Positions 54,998-64,000 of a stretch of 64,000 nucleotides of DNA are shown in pieces. The translations under genes were made by a program, and so were the position numbers. Numbering within the stretch: the stretch's first letter is position 1; each line of letters opens with the position of its first letter. The notes under the pieces were generated by a model, which saw only the letters and a program-made list of their open reading frames with translations, was not told where the DNA came from and searched no databases. Source of the stretch: Hyaloscypha bicolor E (lineage: Eukaryota; Ascomycota; Leotiomycetes; Helotiales; Hyaloscyphaceae); assembly GCF_002865645.1 (NCBI RefSeq), contig NW_020194638.1, positions 1,357,974 to 1,421,973 of the forward strand. The letters run 5' to 3'.

Positions 54998-56964
54998 TCA
55001 CCAACCGTCAACAGCCGTAACCTCAACTGGCAAGCCCCCAATAATCCTCACTGTAAGCCCATACATTATCTCAAGATCCTGTGTCTTCCCACCAACGGGC
55101 TTGAAGTCAAAACTCCCGATTAATGCCGCAAGAATCGCTTTATTCTCACCAATAGCGAATCCTTCACGAGTCAGAATCGAACAGTTCCTAAAGACGAGGG
55201 TAAAACATACCTTTACCAATGCAACCCCGCGTCCCAGTCCCAAACGTACCATAAGCCAGGCTACTTGATGCTCCACCATTCGCTTTATTCTCACCAACGA
55301 GCCACCTCTCAGGATTGAATTCCCTGGCGTCATCGCCCCAATGGATCTTTGTTTTGTTCAGCGCCCAGGGCATCACTTGGACAGTCGTGCCTTTTAGAAT
55401 TGTTACCCCGCAGATCTGCGCATCGTGAAGAGGTATTCGCGAGGTTCTTGTAACAGGAGATCGTACGCGCATGCTTTCTTTGCTCACTGCGTCGAGATAA
55501 GGGAGTTTATCGAGTAGCTCGGCATTGACTTCGACTCCTGAGGAGGGGCTTGGAAGGTTTGCGCGGACTTCGTCGCGGAGACGTTGTTGGATGTGAGCGT
55601 ATTTTGGCTGGCTGAGAAGAGAGATTGCCCAAGTTATGGCAATCGAAGAACTTCAAAATACTAAATTAATGAACCGTAAGATACACGATAGAGACTGACT
55701 TACGTATCATGGCCAGCTCCCAACAAAGTTTTAGACTGATCCACAAGGTTCTCCGTGGTGAAAGCATTAGTTTTCATTGCTGAAGATATGATATCTTCGT
55801 GGCCCGTCTTGTCAAGGTAGTCCGACTCATCAACATTCATCATCATATCTTTCTTCCGCTGGCTGATGAGATCCTTGAGGTAGTTGTTAACCATGACTAG
55901 TCCTTCACGGGTTTGGCGATTCTTCTTGATTGGAAGCAGTCTTATCAGGGCAGGGTACGTGAGTACTGAAAGTAATAAAATTATAGCAGATGACTTTTCT
56001 CAAGAAATCGGAGTCAGCATACTTCTTTGATGTAGTTTCAGGAGTAGAATATTTCAGGAGCTGTTGGGCATTGCCACGAGATGGATTGATACTCTGAGAA
56101 GTTGGGACTTGCCTTGTCTGGGGTGAAGCCGTCCCGGTATGACGTGTTCAAAGGCGTGTGAGGATTAGAAAGGGCATTGAAATCTGAACCAAACCCAGCT
56201 TTTCCGATGATATCAAGTCCTATTCTTCCGCTCCGGTCATCTATATTGACAATTCCAGTTATGGCACTGGAAGAATTTGGCTTAGTATCGATCTCGGCCT
56301 TGATGAGGGATACCATTTCGCTGCTCTTTTTCCAAAAGAGAGGGTACAAATTCTTCACAGCCCTGAAGTTAAATACTGGAGCGAGGTGTTTCTTTTGATA
56401 CTGAAACACTGTCAGAAGTGACCAGAGCACGGAGATTCTCCCAAGTGCCTTACCTTGTGGTCCTGGCCATCGGAAACGATCAAGCCATTACCAAGAAGAT
56501 GTTTTAAAATATTTTTGATATTCACAGGCTTGACATATTCATAAGAATTTGTCTGAAAAGGCTGCGTGATCGCTTTTGGATCTGTCAGGATCACTATTTC
56601 TTTGTTGAAAATGTCCAACATTCGAAAGAAGTATTCATGAGGCACGGTATCCATGAATTCCAAGACCTGTGGAGGGCTTGTTGTGCTGAAAAAGCTTTTC
56701 CATCCCCCAATTCGCTAGAGCTATATCAGAATAAATATTTCTTGCGATGATAAGAAATCATACTGGGGCTTGTGGTAACTTCCTCAAAGGGCTGAAGTAG
56801 AGAGGCCACAAGAAGCAAGTCCACGTGAACTGGATAGGAACATATATCAAAATGCTCAAGGCGGCTGCTTTCAAATATGAGAACGTTGTCAAAGAATTAT
56901 CGGTGTGATAAGTTGCAAGATATCCACAGGATATTGCGATAGAAGAGGCTATGATGTTTGACAT
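54998..56964 (-). pseudogene. cytochrome P450, seven exons, two apparent frameshifts
   Basis: Exons in coding order: 56964-56764, 56714-56454, 56400-56113, 56060-56023, 55966-55704, 55650-55211, 55161-54998. Features: N-terminal membrane segment; MDTVPHEYFFRMLDIFNKE; C-helix region HKYQKKHLAPVFNF; I-helix LLGAGHDTSSIAITW; ExxR as ESMR; FNPERW; heme loop FGTGTRGCIG; C-tail GFAIGENKAILAALI. The start is placed at MSNIIASS because a TATATATA box (about 57017-57024) lies upstream inside the longer frame. Two places need a one-base shift to keep the protein: near 56051-56055 (expected LLNILLLKLHQR) and near 55919-55923 (expected LLPIKKNRQTREG), both in short A runs. The intron after exon 3 starts GCAAGT. 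The gene is either recently dead or intact with assembly errors; all catalytic motifs are still good. Confidence 0.8.
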
Positions 56965-57290
56965 TTCGACTGAATTTTGAATGCCAAAGAAGCGAAGAAT
57001 AGAAGGTTGAAGGTGGTATATATATCCAGCTGGGGCAACTAGCATTACTTATCATGGCCGTCTAGCCCAGGCACGTCTCCGCCATGCGAAACTCATCATC
57101 TTGCTGAGAAGGGACCCTCTTTCGTAACCTCACGTCAGCTTCCGAGACCCCACTGTATTCACAGGGTACTTTGAATCCTTGAGGGTCTGTTTTCCGGTTC
57201 GGCCAGCCGTCTGGAAACGCGAACACGGGCAAACTCAAGCTTCTCCAGAGTCCCAGAAAACGACAGCACGCAGACGATTGGCAGGGTACC
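56965..57290. other. promoter region of the second P450
   Basis: Contains TATATATA at about 57017-57024 (minus-strand use), then sequence of ordinary composition up to the foldback element. No gene. Confidence 0.5.
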
Positions 57291-57857
57291 CGAATCCAGT
57301 TTTCGACTTTTTGTCCGGCTTGTGGCACGTGCGCACCCTATCAAAAATCGCCCACATATTATGCCCCCTCTTCCTGTGCCTCTACTTATTATTACTACTT
57401 AAAAATATTACTCTCTCTTTAATTCTTATTTATATATATACAAGAGAGGGGTGAGAGGTGAGGGGTAGATGGGGGTGGGGGGACGGGGGTGAAAGGCGAG
57501 TGAAAAGGAAAAGTGGAAAGCGAAAAGCGAAAAGCGAGCTTTAAGGCATGCGACTCGCGAGGAAAAGGAAGCCCTATAATTATAGGCTATAGGTACTAAA
57601 AATTTAGTGCTTTGCAACGTAAATTTTTAGTAAGGTCCCCTTGCCTTGCCCTCCCCTTCCCCCCTTTCCCCCTCTCTTACCCTTATACTTATAAAGAGAG
57701 CGAGAAGAATTAAAGTGAGGAAATATTTGAAGTAATAATAGAGGCACAGGGAGAGGGGGCATAATATATAGGCATAGTGTGTGGGTGTTTGCGATTTTTG
57801 GTAGGGTGAGCACGTGCCACAAGTCGGACATCAAAAGTCGAAAAAACCGGATTTGAA
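57291..57857. mobile_element. foldback element with long inverted repeats and G-rich core
   Basis: The left arm 57291-57465 and right arm about 57650-57857 are inverse copies at high similarity: TTCGACTTTTTGTCCGGCTT, GTGGCACGTGC, CACCCTA(T/C)CAAAAATCGC, ATTATGCCCCCTC(T/C)(T/C)CCTGTGCC, TTTAATTCTT are found in both, with the right arm carrying a small extra insert. The approximately 185 bp between them is purine-rich with several G runs and repeated CGAAAAG units. Outer borders are diffuse and I could not find a target duplication. No coding capacity. Confidence 0.75.
57440..57545 (+). other. G-run cluster with quadruplex potential
   Basis: On the plus strand, GAGAGGGG, GAGGGG, ATGGGGG, TGGGGGG, ACGGGGG follow within about 50 bp, satisfying the usual four-G-run rule for an intramolecular G-quadruplex. 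Then GGAAAAGTGGAAAG and three GCGAAAA units. Lies in the loop of the foldback element, so the hairpin would expose it. Confidence 0.6.
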
Positions 57858-58060
57858 AATCGCTTGGTCTTCTGATCCTTATCGCTTTCCGTAGCAGGGA
57901 TCCTTTCCACCAGGCCGTGAGGACGTTCTTATGGCTCTCCGTAGGTGCAGTTTTTCGCCTCGGCATAATAAAGCGTGCTAGACCGGTTTCGGCCACCCAT
58001 TAAAATAATTTCTGAACATGCAGCTCAGCAGGAAGAAGCGGTTCCATAATCTCGCCCATC

Positions 58061-59419
58061 ATGCCTACACACTTAGAAGAGGTAAGATCACGCGTCACAC
58101 TATTCCAAGTTGTTGCTGATTACATCGTGAAGCTCGTTGACTTCATATCCCATGGCAACACTCAGGTGCGACAGCTCGGTGAGTAACCTTCTCCCTTCGA
58201 GGAGACCAGGACTGACCCGCCACAGCTGTCGAAAACCTCGTTCCTTACTCCCTCTCTCAACCCGCAATCTTTAAAGCGAACCAGCTTCAGCCAATAACAG
58301 ATCTGAAGCTTTTGGTGCGAGATTACAAAGTCAGCCCTTCTGTCAGCCACTTTCCGAATTGCGACTAAGAACCTCCCAGCAAATCGCTAAAGATGTGCTT
58401 ACGATCCTTATAAACCTCTCCATAGACCGTGAAATACTCGAGAACTTGGCTTCAGACAAAAGTTTTGTAAGGACGATATTGGGTCGCATAACAGTACATC
58501 GATCCTCGGTTCGACTTCTCCAGCGGTCGCTGATTTTTGTTGACAGAACCCCGCCGAGTCCAACGCCAACCTAATATCTATGCTTCTCGCGAATCTGGCC
58601 AAATATGACGAGTTAAAAGACATATTGGCTGTCGAGCGACCTGCACCGAAAGAGTTAGCTTCCAACAACCGAGCAATCGATCAACTGCTGGATTTATTCG
58701 TCAAAGGTGCAGATGGAACATACAACAAAGCGGCAGACTTCGACTACCTCTCCTATCTCTTCGCAGACCTCGCAAAGCACGAAGAAGGACGAACCTACTT
58801 CCTCACAAAACAAGAATATGATGGAGTGATCCCCTTGACGAAAATGATCGTCTTCACAGAACATAAATCCGATGTTCGAAGGAGAGGCGTTGCGAGCACA
58901 ATCAAGAATGTTGCTTTTGAAATCGATTCGCATTCTGAGTTGATGGCTGAAGATGAGATTAACATTCTGCCGTATTTACTGCTACCGATCACAGGCAATG
59001 AGGAATATGACGAAGAGGATACGCAGTCCATGCTGCCCGACCTACAATTGCTTCCACCAGACAAGAGACGAGATTCTGACCCTACGATTATACAAACACA
59101 TGTCGAGACACTCATGCTTCTCACCACAACGAGACATGGAAGGGACACACTGAGGGAAATCAAAGTGTACCCAATCATCAGAGAAACCCATTTACAAATC
59201 GAGGATGAAGGTGTCCGAGAAGCATGCGAGAGATTGGTGCAAGTTCTGATGAGAGATGAAGAAGGTGAGGAGAAGGTGGACGGGGGAATGAAGGCTTTGG
59301 AACATAGGCCGAATAAGAGTTCTGAGCGTCCGAAAGCTATGCCCGGTGGTGGCAGTTGGGCGAAGATAGAACAAGAGGATGAGGAAGACGAGGATGATGA
59401 CATGATAGTTGAGGTGTAA
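58061..59419 (+). CDS. HGH1: HGH1 homolog, eEF2-folding co-chaperone, five exons
   Basis: Cytosolic armadillo-type helper that, in yeast, guides folding of elongation factor eEF2 together with TRiC/CCT. Exons: 58061-58081, 58133-58178, 58226-58329, 58380-58493, 58547-59419, giving 385 aa. Exon 1 holds only seven codons (MPTHLEE). Family marks: LVDFISHGNTQVRQLAVENL, LKLLVRDYKQIAKDVLTILI, SNANLISMLLANLAKYDELK, YLSYLFADLAKHEEGR, RRRGVASTIKNVAFE, NILPYLLLPITGNEEYDEED, LREIKVYPIIRETH. The C-tail ends in the acidic run of the family (EDEEDEDDDMIVEV). Exon 2 uses an AAG acceptor. Complete and single-copy in appearance, a conserved housekeeping gene. Confidence 0.95.
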
Positions 59420-60969
59420 TGTCACTGCGTGAGAAATCACATTGCGAGTTTGGCAGAGCTCAGGGTGGACTGAAGTCTCAGTTGTATTGATGTGAAGTGT
59501 GGAGCGCAAGTGCGTTTCTCTGCGGTTTTCGTCTGATGTGTATGTTCCCTTCGTCCGAAGTTACTAGCTCTTTCCCTGAGGCTTTCATCCGAAGTTCTTT
59601 GTCTTGCATTTGAAGTCACCATCTTTCTCATTTGTCGCTGTTCACAGCCAGGAGAAATGGAGCCGAATTGATTATTTCTGGCCCGTATGGGAGGACCGAG
59701 AAATGAACTCTGCCGACCCATGGCTGACCTAACCGGCAATTGTGGCAGGAAGAGTGCCTCCCATCTCCCGACCGAGTGGCGTGTGGAGGAAATAGGGCTG
59801 TGCTACCCAAGGACACTATTCTCTTGTCTCCGACCAGAAAGGTCCATCTTTAGAGGAAAGGAAGTCTTCAGCCTTTTGAACTCGCGTCAAAAGTTGCCAA
59901 CACAGACATTCAGCTGAGGTCCTCAACACACGGAAAGATGGCGTTTCCGGAGTGGGTCTGTCCCCACACCCAAGATAACACAACGGCGGGACCGATAAGA
60001 TCTTGTCACGCCACAGCGGTGAAAAGCTGATGGGGTGCAGCACCGGCAGTCTGAGGCTCAGCCGTATTGACATCTTGGGACCAGCGCCAACATACTGAGC
60101 GGACGCTTGAGATCCGATTGGACAAAGACCGCTGAATCTTGGCTCGTAGCGCTTGGGAGAGGCTTGGATGCTGATACCATCGTACTACCTCTTGAAAGTG
60201 CAAGAAGCTCCACTCTATGCAATATATGCAATCTATGTGGCTTCGATAGAATGGATAAGCAGCGGAGTACAGACTGGGAACGACGAATGATGCAGAAGGT
60301 GGATGCAGCAATGCTGCACGTCTCGACGCGGGGCAACACGTGCAGGGGACGGCTGTTCCTGAATCTGGTTGGAATCTGGTTGCCGCTAAACCCTTTCCAG
60401 CACCACCGCGTCTTTCAGCTGCAATTCGACAACACATCCTCGGCCGAATCTCTCCTCCTGCGCCGACACTTTCGCTGGCCGGCGTTCTTGCCGGTCCATT
60501 GGCCAAATGCCGCAAGCGTGTTCTGCATCAGGGTTACACCTCTCCGCCATGCTTTACCCGCCGATTCGATCGGTGTGGCTCAGTGGCAGGCCCAAAGGCC
60601 CCCTCCCATTTGCGTGTCCTGCGTTCTGTCCGGCTGATTGGTCTCAAACGAGAAATGATCACCGTGAAGTCCCTTAGCTATCTAGACTTTTTCTAGAATT
60701 AAGTGTGACCTACCACCGCCGGTCACCTAATTTCTCCGCATGCTACGTAGTAGATTGCGGTGATCGCAATAGGCAATGCCGTATGCGCTTGGTCAAGAGA
60801 TCGATTAGATTCGGTCCTACGCTCAGGATGTCTCTGCCACGGCATGGATGTTGTTTCCCAAGTTATGACTTTATAGCAAGCAAAGCTGCACCCTTGGTTC
60901 TTGTCCAAGAACCCCAATCCGAATTCATAATTTTGATATTCAGAAGACGAGCTTCTGAAAGTCGAAAGT
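59420..60969. other. intergenic, no gene recognised
   Basis: About 1.5 kb. Overlapping open frames of 90-176 codons between 60006 and 60696 on both strands have no domain, signal peptide or fungal codon pattern I can support. The right end is the promoter of the ceramidase gene. Confidence 0.45.
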
Positions 60970-63543
60970 ATGGCATGCCAACAATTTCATGGCGCGCCGA
61001 GGCGCCCTTTTCTCTCATTGTTTTTCTCATTTTTGTTCTTGACTTCGTTGTTAGGAAGCGCGACAGCATTGACTCCGGCGCGAAGGGTTGCAGATGCGGA
61101 GTTGGATAAAGATGTAGAAGCAATGATTGCGCGGGCAACAACAGGCGATCAATATTTGTTGGGTGTTGGAAAGGCAGATATCACTGGGTACAGACACTTG
61201 ATTTTGCCCCTTACTAGATTTGACTAAGGTTTCTAGACCTGTTGTTGAGCTCAACTTCATGGGTTATGCATCCCTTGGTCAGATTGGGACAGGCCTTAGA
61301 CAGAGGTGAGAGCGCCGATATGACGTCTTCGAGGCCCAGGTCTAATATCTCCAGAATCTACTCCCGTGCTTTCATCATTGGGAGCGTAACAAATCCCGAA
61401 GACCGTTTTGTATACCTTGTTATCGACACTGCAATGGGAGACACAGCAATCCGCTACGGCATTCTTCAAGGTCTTGCAAATCTTGGATCCGGGTATTTGA
61501 TGTACAACCAAAGCAACGTTGCTGTGACTGGAACCCACCAACATTCCGGGCCTGGAGCTTGGTTGAACTATCTTTTGCCCCAAGTTACGAGTCTTGGGTT
61601 TTCGAAACAGAGTTATCAGGCAATTGTTGATGGATCGGTTCTTTCGATTCAACGGGCCCACCAAAGTCTTGCACCTGGCACTTTGAGTTACGCAGATACG
61701 AATATCACGGACGCGAACATCAACAGAAGTCTTTATGCCTATCTCCAGAACCCGGCGGATGAACGAGCTAAATATGATGCTACTGTGGACACGACTCTCA
61801 CCATGTTGCGATTCAAGAGAGCTTCAGATGGCCTGAATACTGGAGTTTTGTGCTGGCATAGGTAAGAAACATGCAACGCCCAAGACTGGTAGCCAAATAT
61901 TCTGCTTTTCAGAACTTCAAGTTGACCTCTTCTGAAGCGTTCACGGAACCTCTATGCTTGAGAACAACACCCATGTGACAGGAGGTGAGCATCTAGAATC
62001 AACAGCTTGCAATCAAGTACTAATCCAAATATCAGACAACAAGGGTGTGTCCAGTTACTTGTTTGAGGAAGCAATGAAAAGTGATCAGTCTGCTGCTCCA
62101 GGATTCGTGGCAGCTTTCAGCCAAAGCAGCGTCGGTGACACTTCACCCAACGTTCTTGGAACTTGGTGTGATGCTACTGGAGAGCAATGTGATTTCGAGC
62201 ACAGTACATGCGGTGGTACTACCCAGGACTGCCACGGACATGGACCGGAATACCAGAAGCTTGACTTGGGCGTAGCGAGCTGCTACGAAATTGGCAGACG
62301 GGTGTATGCTGGAGCCAAGACACTCTATGTGAGTATCTCAGAACCGAACCTTTTTTTGAGGGGAAAGAGACTCATTTGATAGGATAATTTCGATAGCCAG
62401 GCGACAGCTGTAACAGACCCCAGCGTCAGATTTTACCATGTGAGTCTGAGCCTCTCCGATGAAGCTTGCAAGTCATACTAACGTTTATAGTTCTTCAACG
62501 ACATGCAATGGTACAGCTTCCCTCTTCCCAATGGAACAGTTGTCCAAACCTGCCCCGCCGCCATGGGACGATCCTTCGCAGGTGGAACCACCGACGGACC
62601 TGGAGCCTTCGACTTCGTGCAAGGCGACAACTCCTCCATGGCACAGAATCCCTTCTGGACCGTTGTGTCCGACCTCCTCACCACTCCCACGCAAGAGCAA
62701 GTCGACTGCCAATACCCCAAGCCAATCCTCCTCGACGTTGGACAGATGCACGAACCATACGACTGGAGTCCCAATATCGTCGACATCCAAAGCTTCCGCG
62801 TTGGCCAGCTAATCATGATCATCTCCCCTTCCGAAGCGACGACTATGACAGGCCGCCGCTGGAAAGCCGCCGTCGCAGAAGCGGCAACCAGTAAATCCAT
62901 CGTGACCAGCACGCCTAAGGTCGTTCTCGGTGGACCAGCAAACACTTACGCCCATTACGCCACTACACCGGAGGAATACAACGTCCAACGATATGAAGGA
63001 GCATCTACTTTGTATGGGCAATGGGAGTCCTACGCCTATATCCACCTTTCAACTTCCAGCATCGGATACCTCGCAGCAGGCGCCGGCCAGCCCGCACAAG
63101 GCACCCTCCCACCAAATAATGTCAACAACTCCCTCAGCTTTATCTCCGGCGTCGTCTATGACAACCCCCACCTCTTCACCTCCTTTGGCGACGTCCTCAC
63201 GCAGCCAAAAGCCAGTTACAGCATAGGAGACGTCGTAAACGCCTCTTTCGTTGGCGCCAACCCACGCAACAATCTCCGCTTGGAGGGCACATTCGCCACG
63301 GTCCAGCAGCAGGTAAACGGCAACTGGACGACGGTGCGAGACGACCATGATTGGCATCTCGAGTATACGTGGGTTAGAGATGATAGCTTGTTAGGGAGTA
63401 GCCATGTGGTGATTAGTTGGGAAACGGAGTCTTATACGACCGCGGGCACATACAGGATTGTGTATAATGGGGATGCAAAGGCGCCGGTTACGGGGAAGAT
63501 TAGTGCGTTTACGGGGACGAGTAGTACGTTTACTGTATCCTAG
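60970..63543 (+). CDS. neutral/alkaline ceramidase, seven exons
   Basis: Secreted or lumenal hydrolase that cuts ceramide to sphingosine and fatty acid. Exons: 60970-61187, 61237-61305, 61355-61861, 61938-61984, 62036-62328, 62383-62439, 62491-63543, giving 747 aa, a normal length. An N-terminal signal peptide (PFLSLFFSFLFLTSLLGSA) is followed by VGKADITGPVVELNFMGYAS. Zinc ligand motif THQHSGPGAW (H157, H159); HGTSMLENN at 268-276; the catalytic hexapeptide GDTSPN at 314-319 with nucleophile S317. The C-terminal domain is the immunoglobulin-like module of the family (WKVEYTWVRDD-like strand region at 63350-63390), ending in TSSTFTVS. Intron 3 uses an AAG acceptor; the alternative would bring a stop. 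Intact. Confidence 0.95.
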
Positions 63544-64000
63544 TCTGGCTGATTGGGAGGGAATGGGACGGCTTGTAATTAGGTTTTTGATTGTCATAAG
63601 GGTAATGAATATTGTTAATGTCCTAAGGGGTTTGGTTCATGTTTAACGAATTATTAGTCTACTCCAAATCCTGCCGGCGCACATAGAAGTCTCTATAAAT
63701 TCCCCAAGTTGGAAAGCACATTCATATCCACTGGACCACTGCGAATATTCAGCGCACCAGGCGTTTAGGGAAACAACCAAATTACAAACTGCGAAAGTTC
63801 GATCTTTTGTAGACCATTGGAAGAAGATTTCCCCATCAAACTTTCAAATTGGAATGTAATCTTACATTGGTACCAGAGAATTGCCAACACCAACTCCTGC
63901 CGTGCCAGAAGCCTCCGCATGACCTTTACACACAAGTATCCACTCAGAGACCAGGGGCCAAGGACTTTTTCTCATTTAAAACAATTCGCGCACTTTTACG
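63544..64000. other. intergenic at right edge
   Basis: 3' region of the ceramidase gene and beyond. No gene seen. Confidence 0.45.

Noticed and set aside
60006..60696. Overlapping frames of 90-176 codons on both strands before the ceramidase gene
   Set aside because: No domain, no signal peptide, and frames compete on both strands; likely chance frames in GC-richer DNA.
62478..63357. Minus-strand and alternative plus-strand frames of 100-155 codons within the last ceramidase exon
   Set aside because: Shadows of a strongly conserved exon.
1..64000. CRISPR arrays, bacterial operons, phage modules, rRNA genes
   Set aside because: None seen. Spliced genes and fungal families make a prokaryotic reading untenable, and no regularly spaced identical repeats with unique spacers occur.

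Overview
The window looks like nuclear DNA of a filamentous ascomycete (Pezizomycotina, perhaps Leotiomycetes, but the class is not certain). Genes are split by many introns of about 45-60 bp with GTAAGT/GTATGT-type donors. Fungal-specific families are present (Zn2Cys6 factor, PTH11-type rhodopsin-fold protein, TOK-type potassium channel, PXB protein). AT-rich, gene-free islands look like transposon remains eroded by repeat-induced point mutation (RIP). I rebuilt the multi-exon genes by joining exons at consensus splice sites and checking phase at each junction.

Left part (1-27.2 kb): an aquaglyceroporin (837-2442), then a 3.7 kb AT-rich island (about 3.74-7.45 kb), a Ser/Thr-rich wall protein (8.4 kb), an aldo-keto reductase (9.4-10.5 kb, minus), a gene relic (11.2-11.8 kb), a rhodopsin-fold membrane protein (12.7-14.0 kb), a phenol-hydroxylase-type FAD monooxygenase (14.7-17.0 kb, minus), a transcription factor with two C2H2 fingers and one Zn2Cys6 cluster (19.5-22.2 kb), a short-chain dehydrogenase (22.7-23.8 kb) and an MFS transporter (25.2-27.2 kb). 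Regulator, oxidoreductases and exporter side by side suggest a small catabolic or detoxification cluster. This is inference from position and family only.

Middle part (27.8-45.5 kb): the accessory region. It holds a run of very small, mostly minus-strand, single-exon genes for signal-peptide proteins, several with a C-terminal hydrophobic tail. Among them lie an intact OTT_1508-type deaminase (29.7-31.0 kb), a PXB/DUF3818 lipid-binding-type protein (35.4-37.6 kb), a dead phosphatidylserine decarboxylase (38.3-39.4 kb), a dead cytochrome P450 (43.7-45.4 kb) and two minisatellites.

Right part (45.9-64 kb): a complete 596-bp hAT-type MITE with 8-bp target duplication, an F-box-like protein, an N-terminally membrane-anchored protein of unknown function, a degenerate intron-containing tRNA-Pro-like sequence, a TOK potassium channel, a second P450 carrying two apparent frameshifts, a large foldback element with a G-rich core, the eEF2 chaperone factor HGH1 and a secreted neutral ceramidase. 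The last two, the TOK channel and the aquaporin look like conserved core genes; the rest is mainly accessory.
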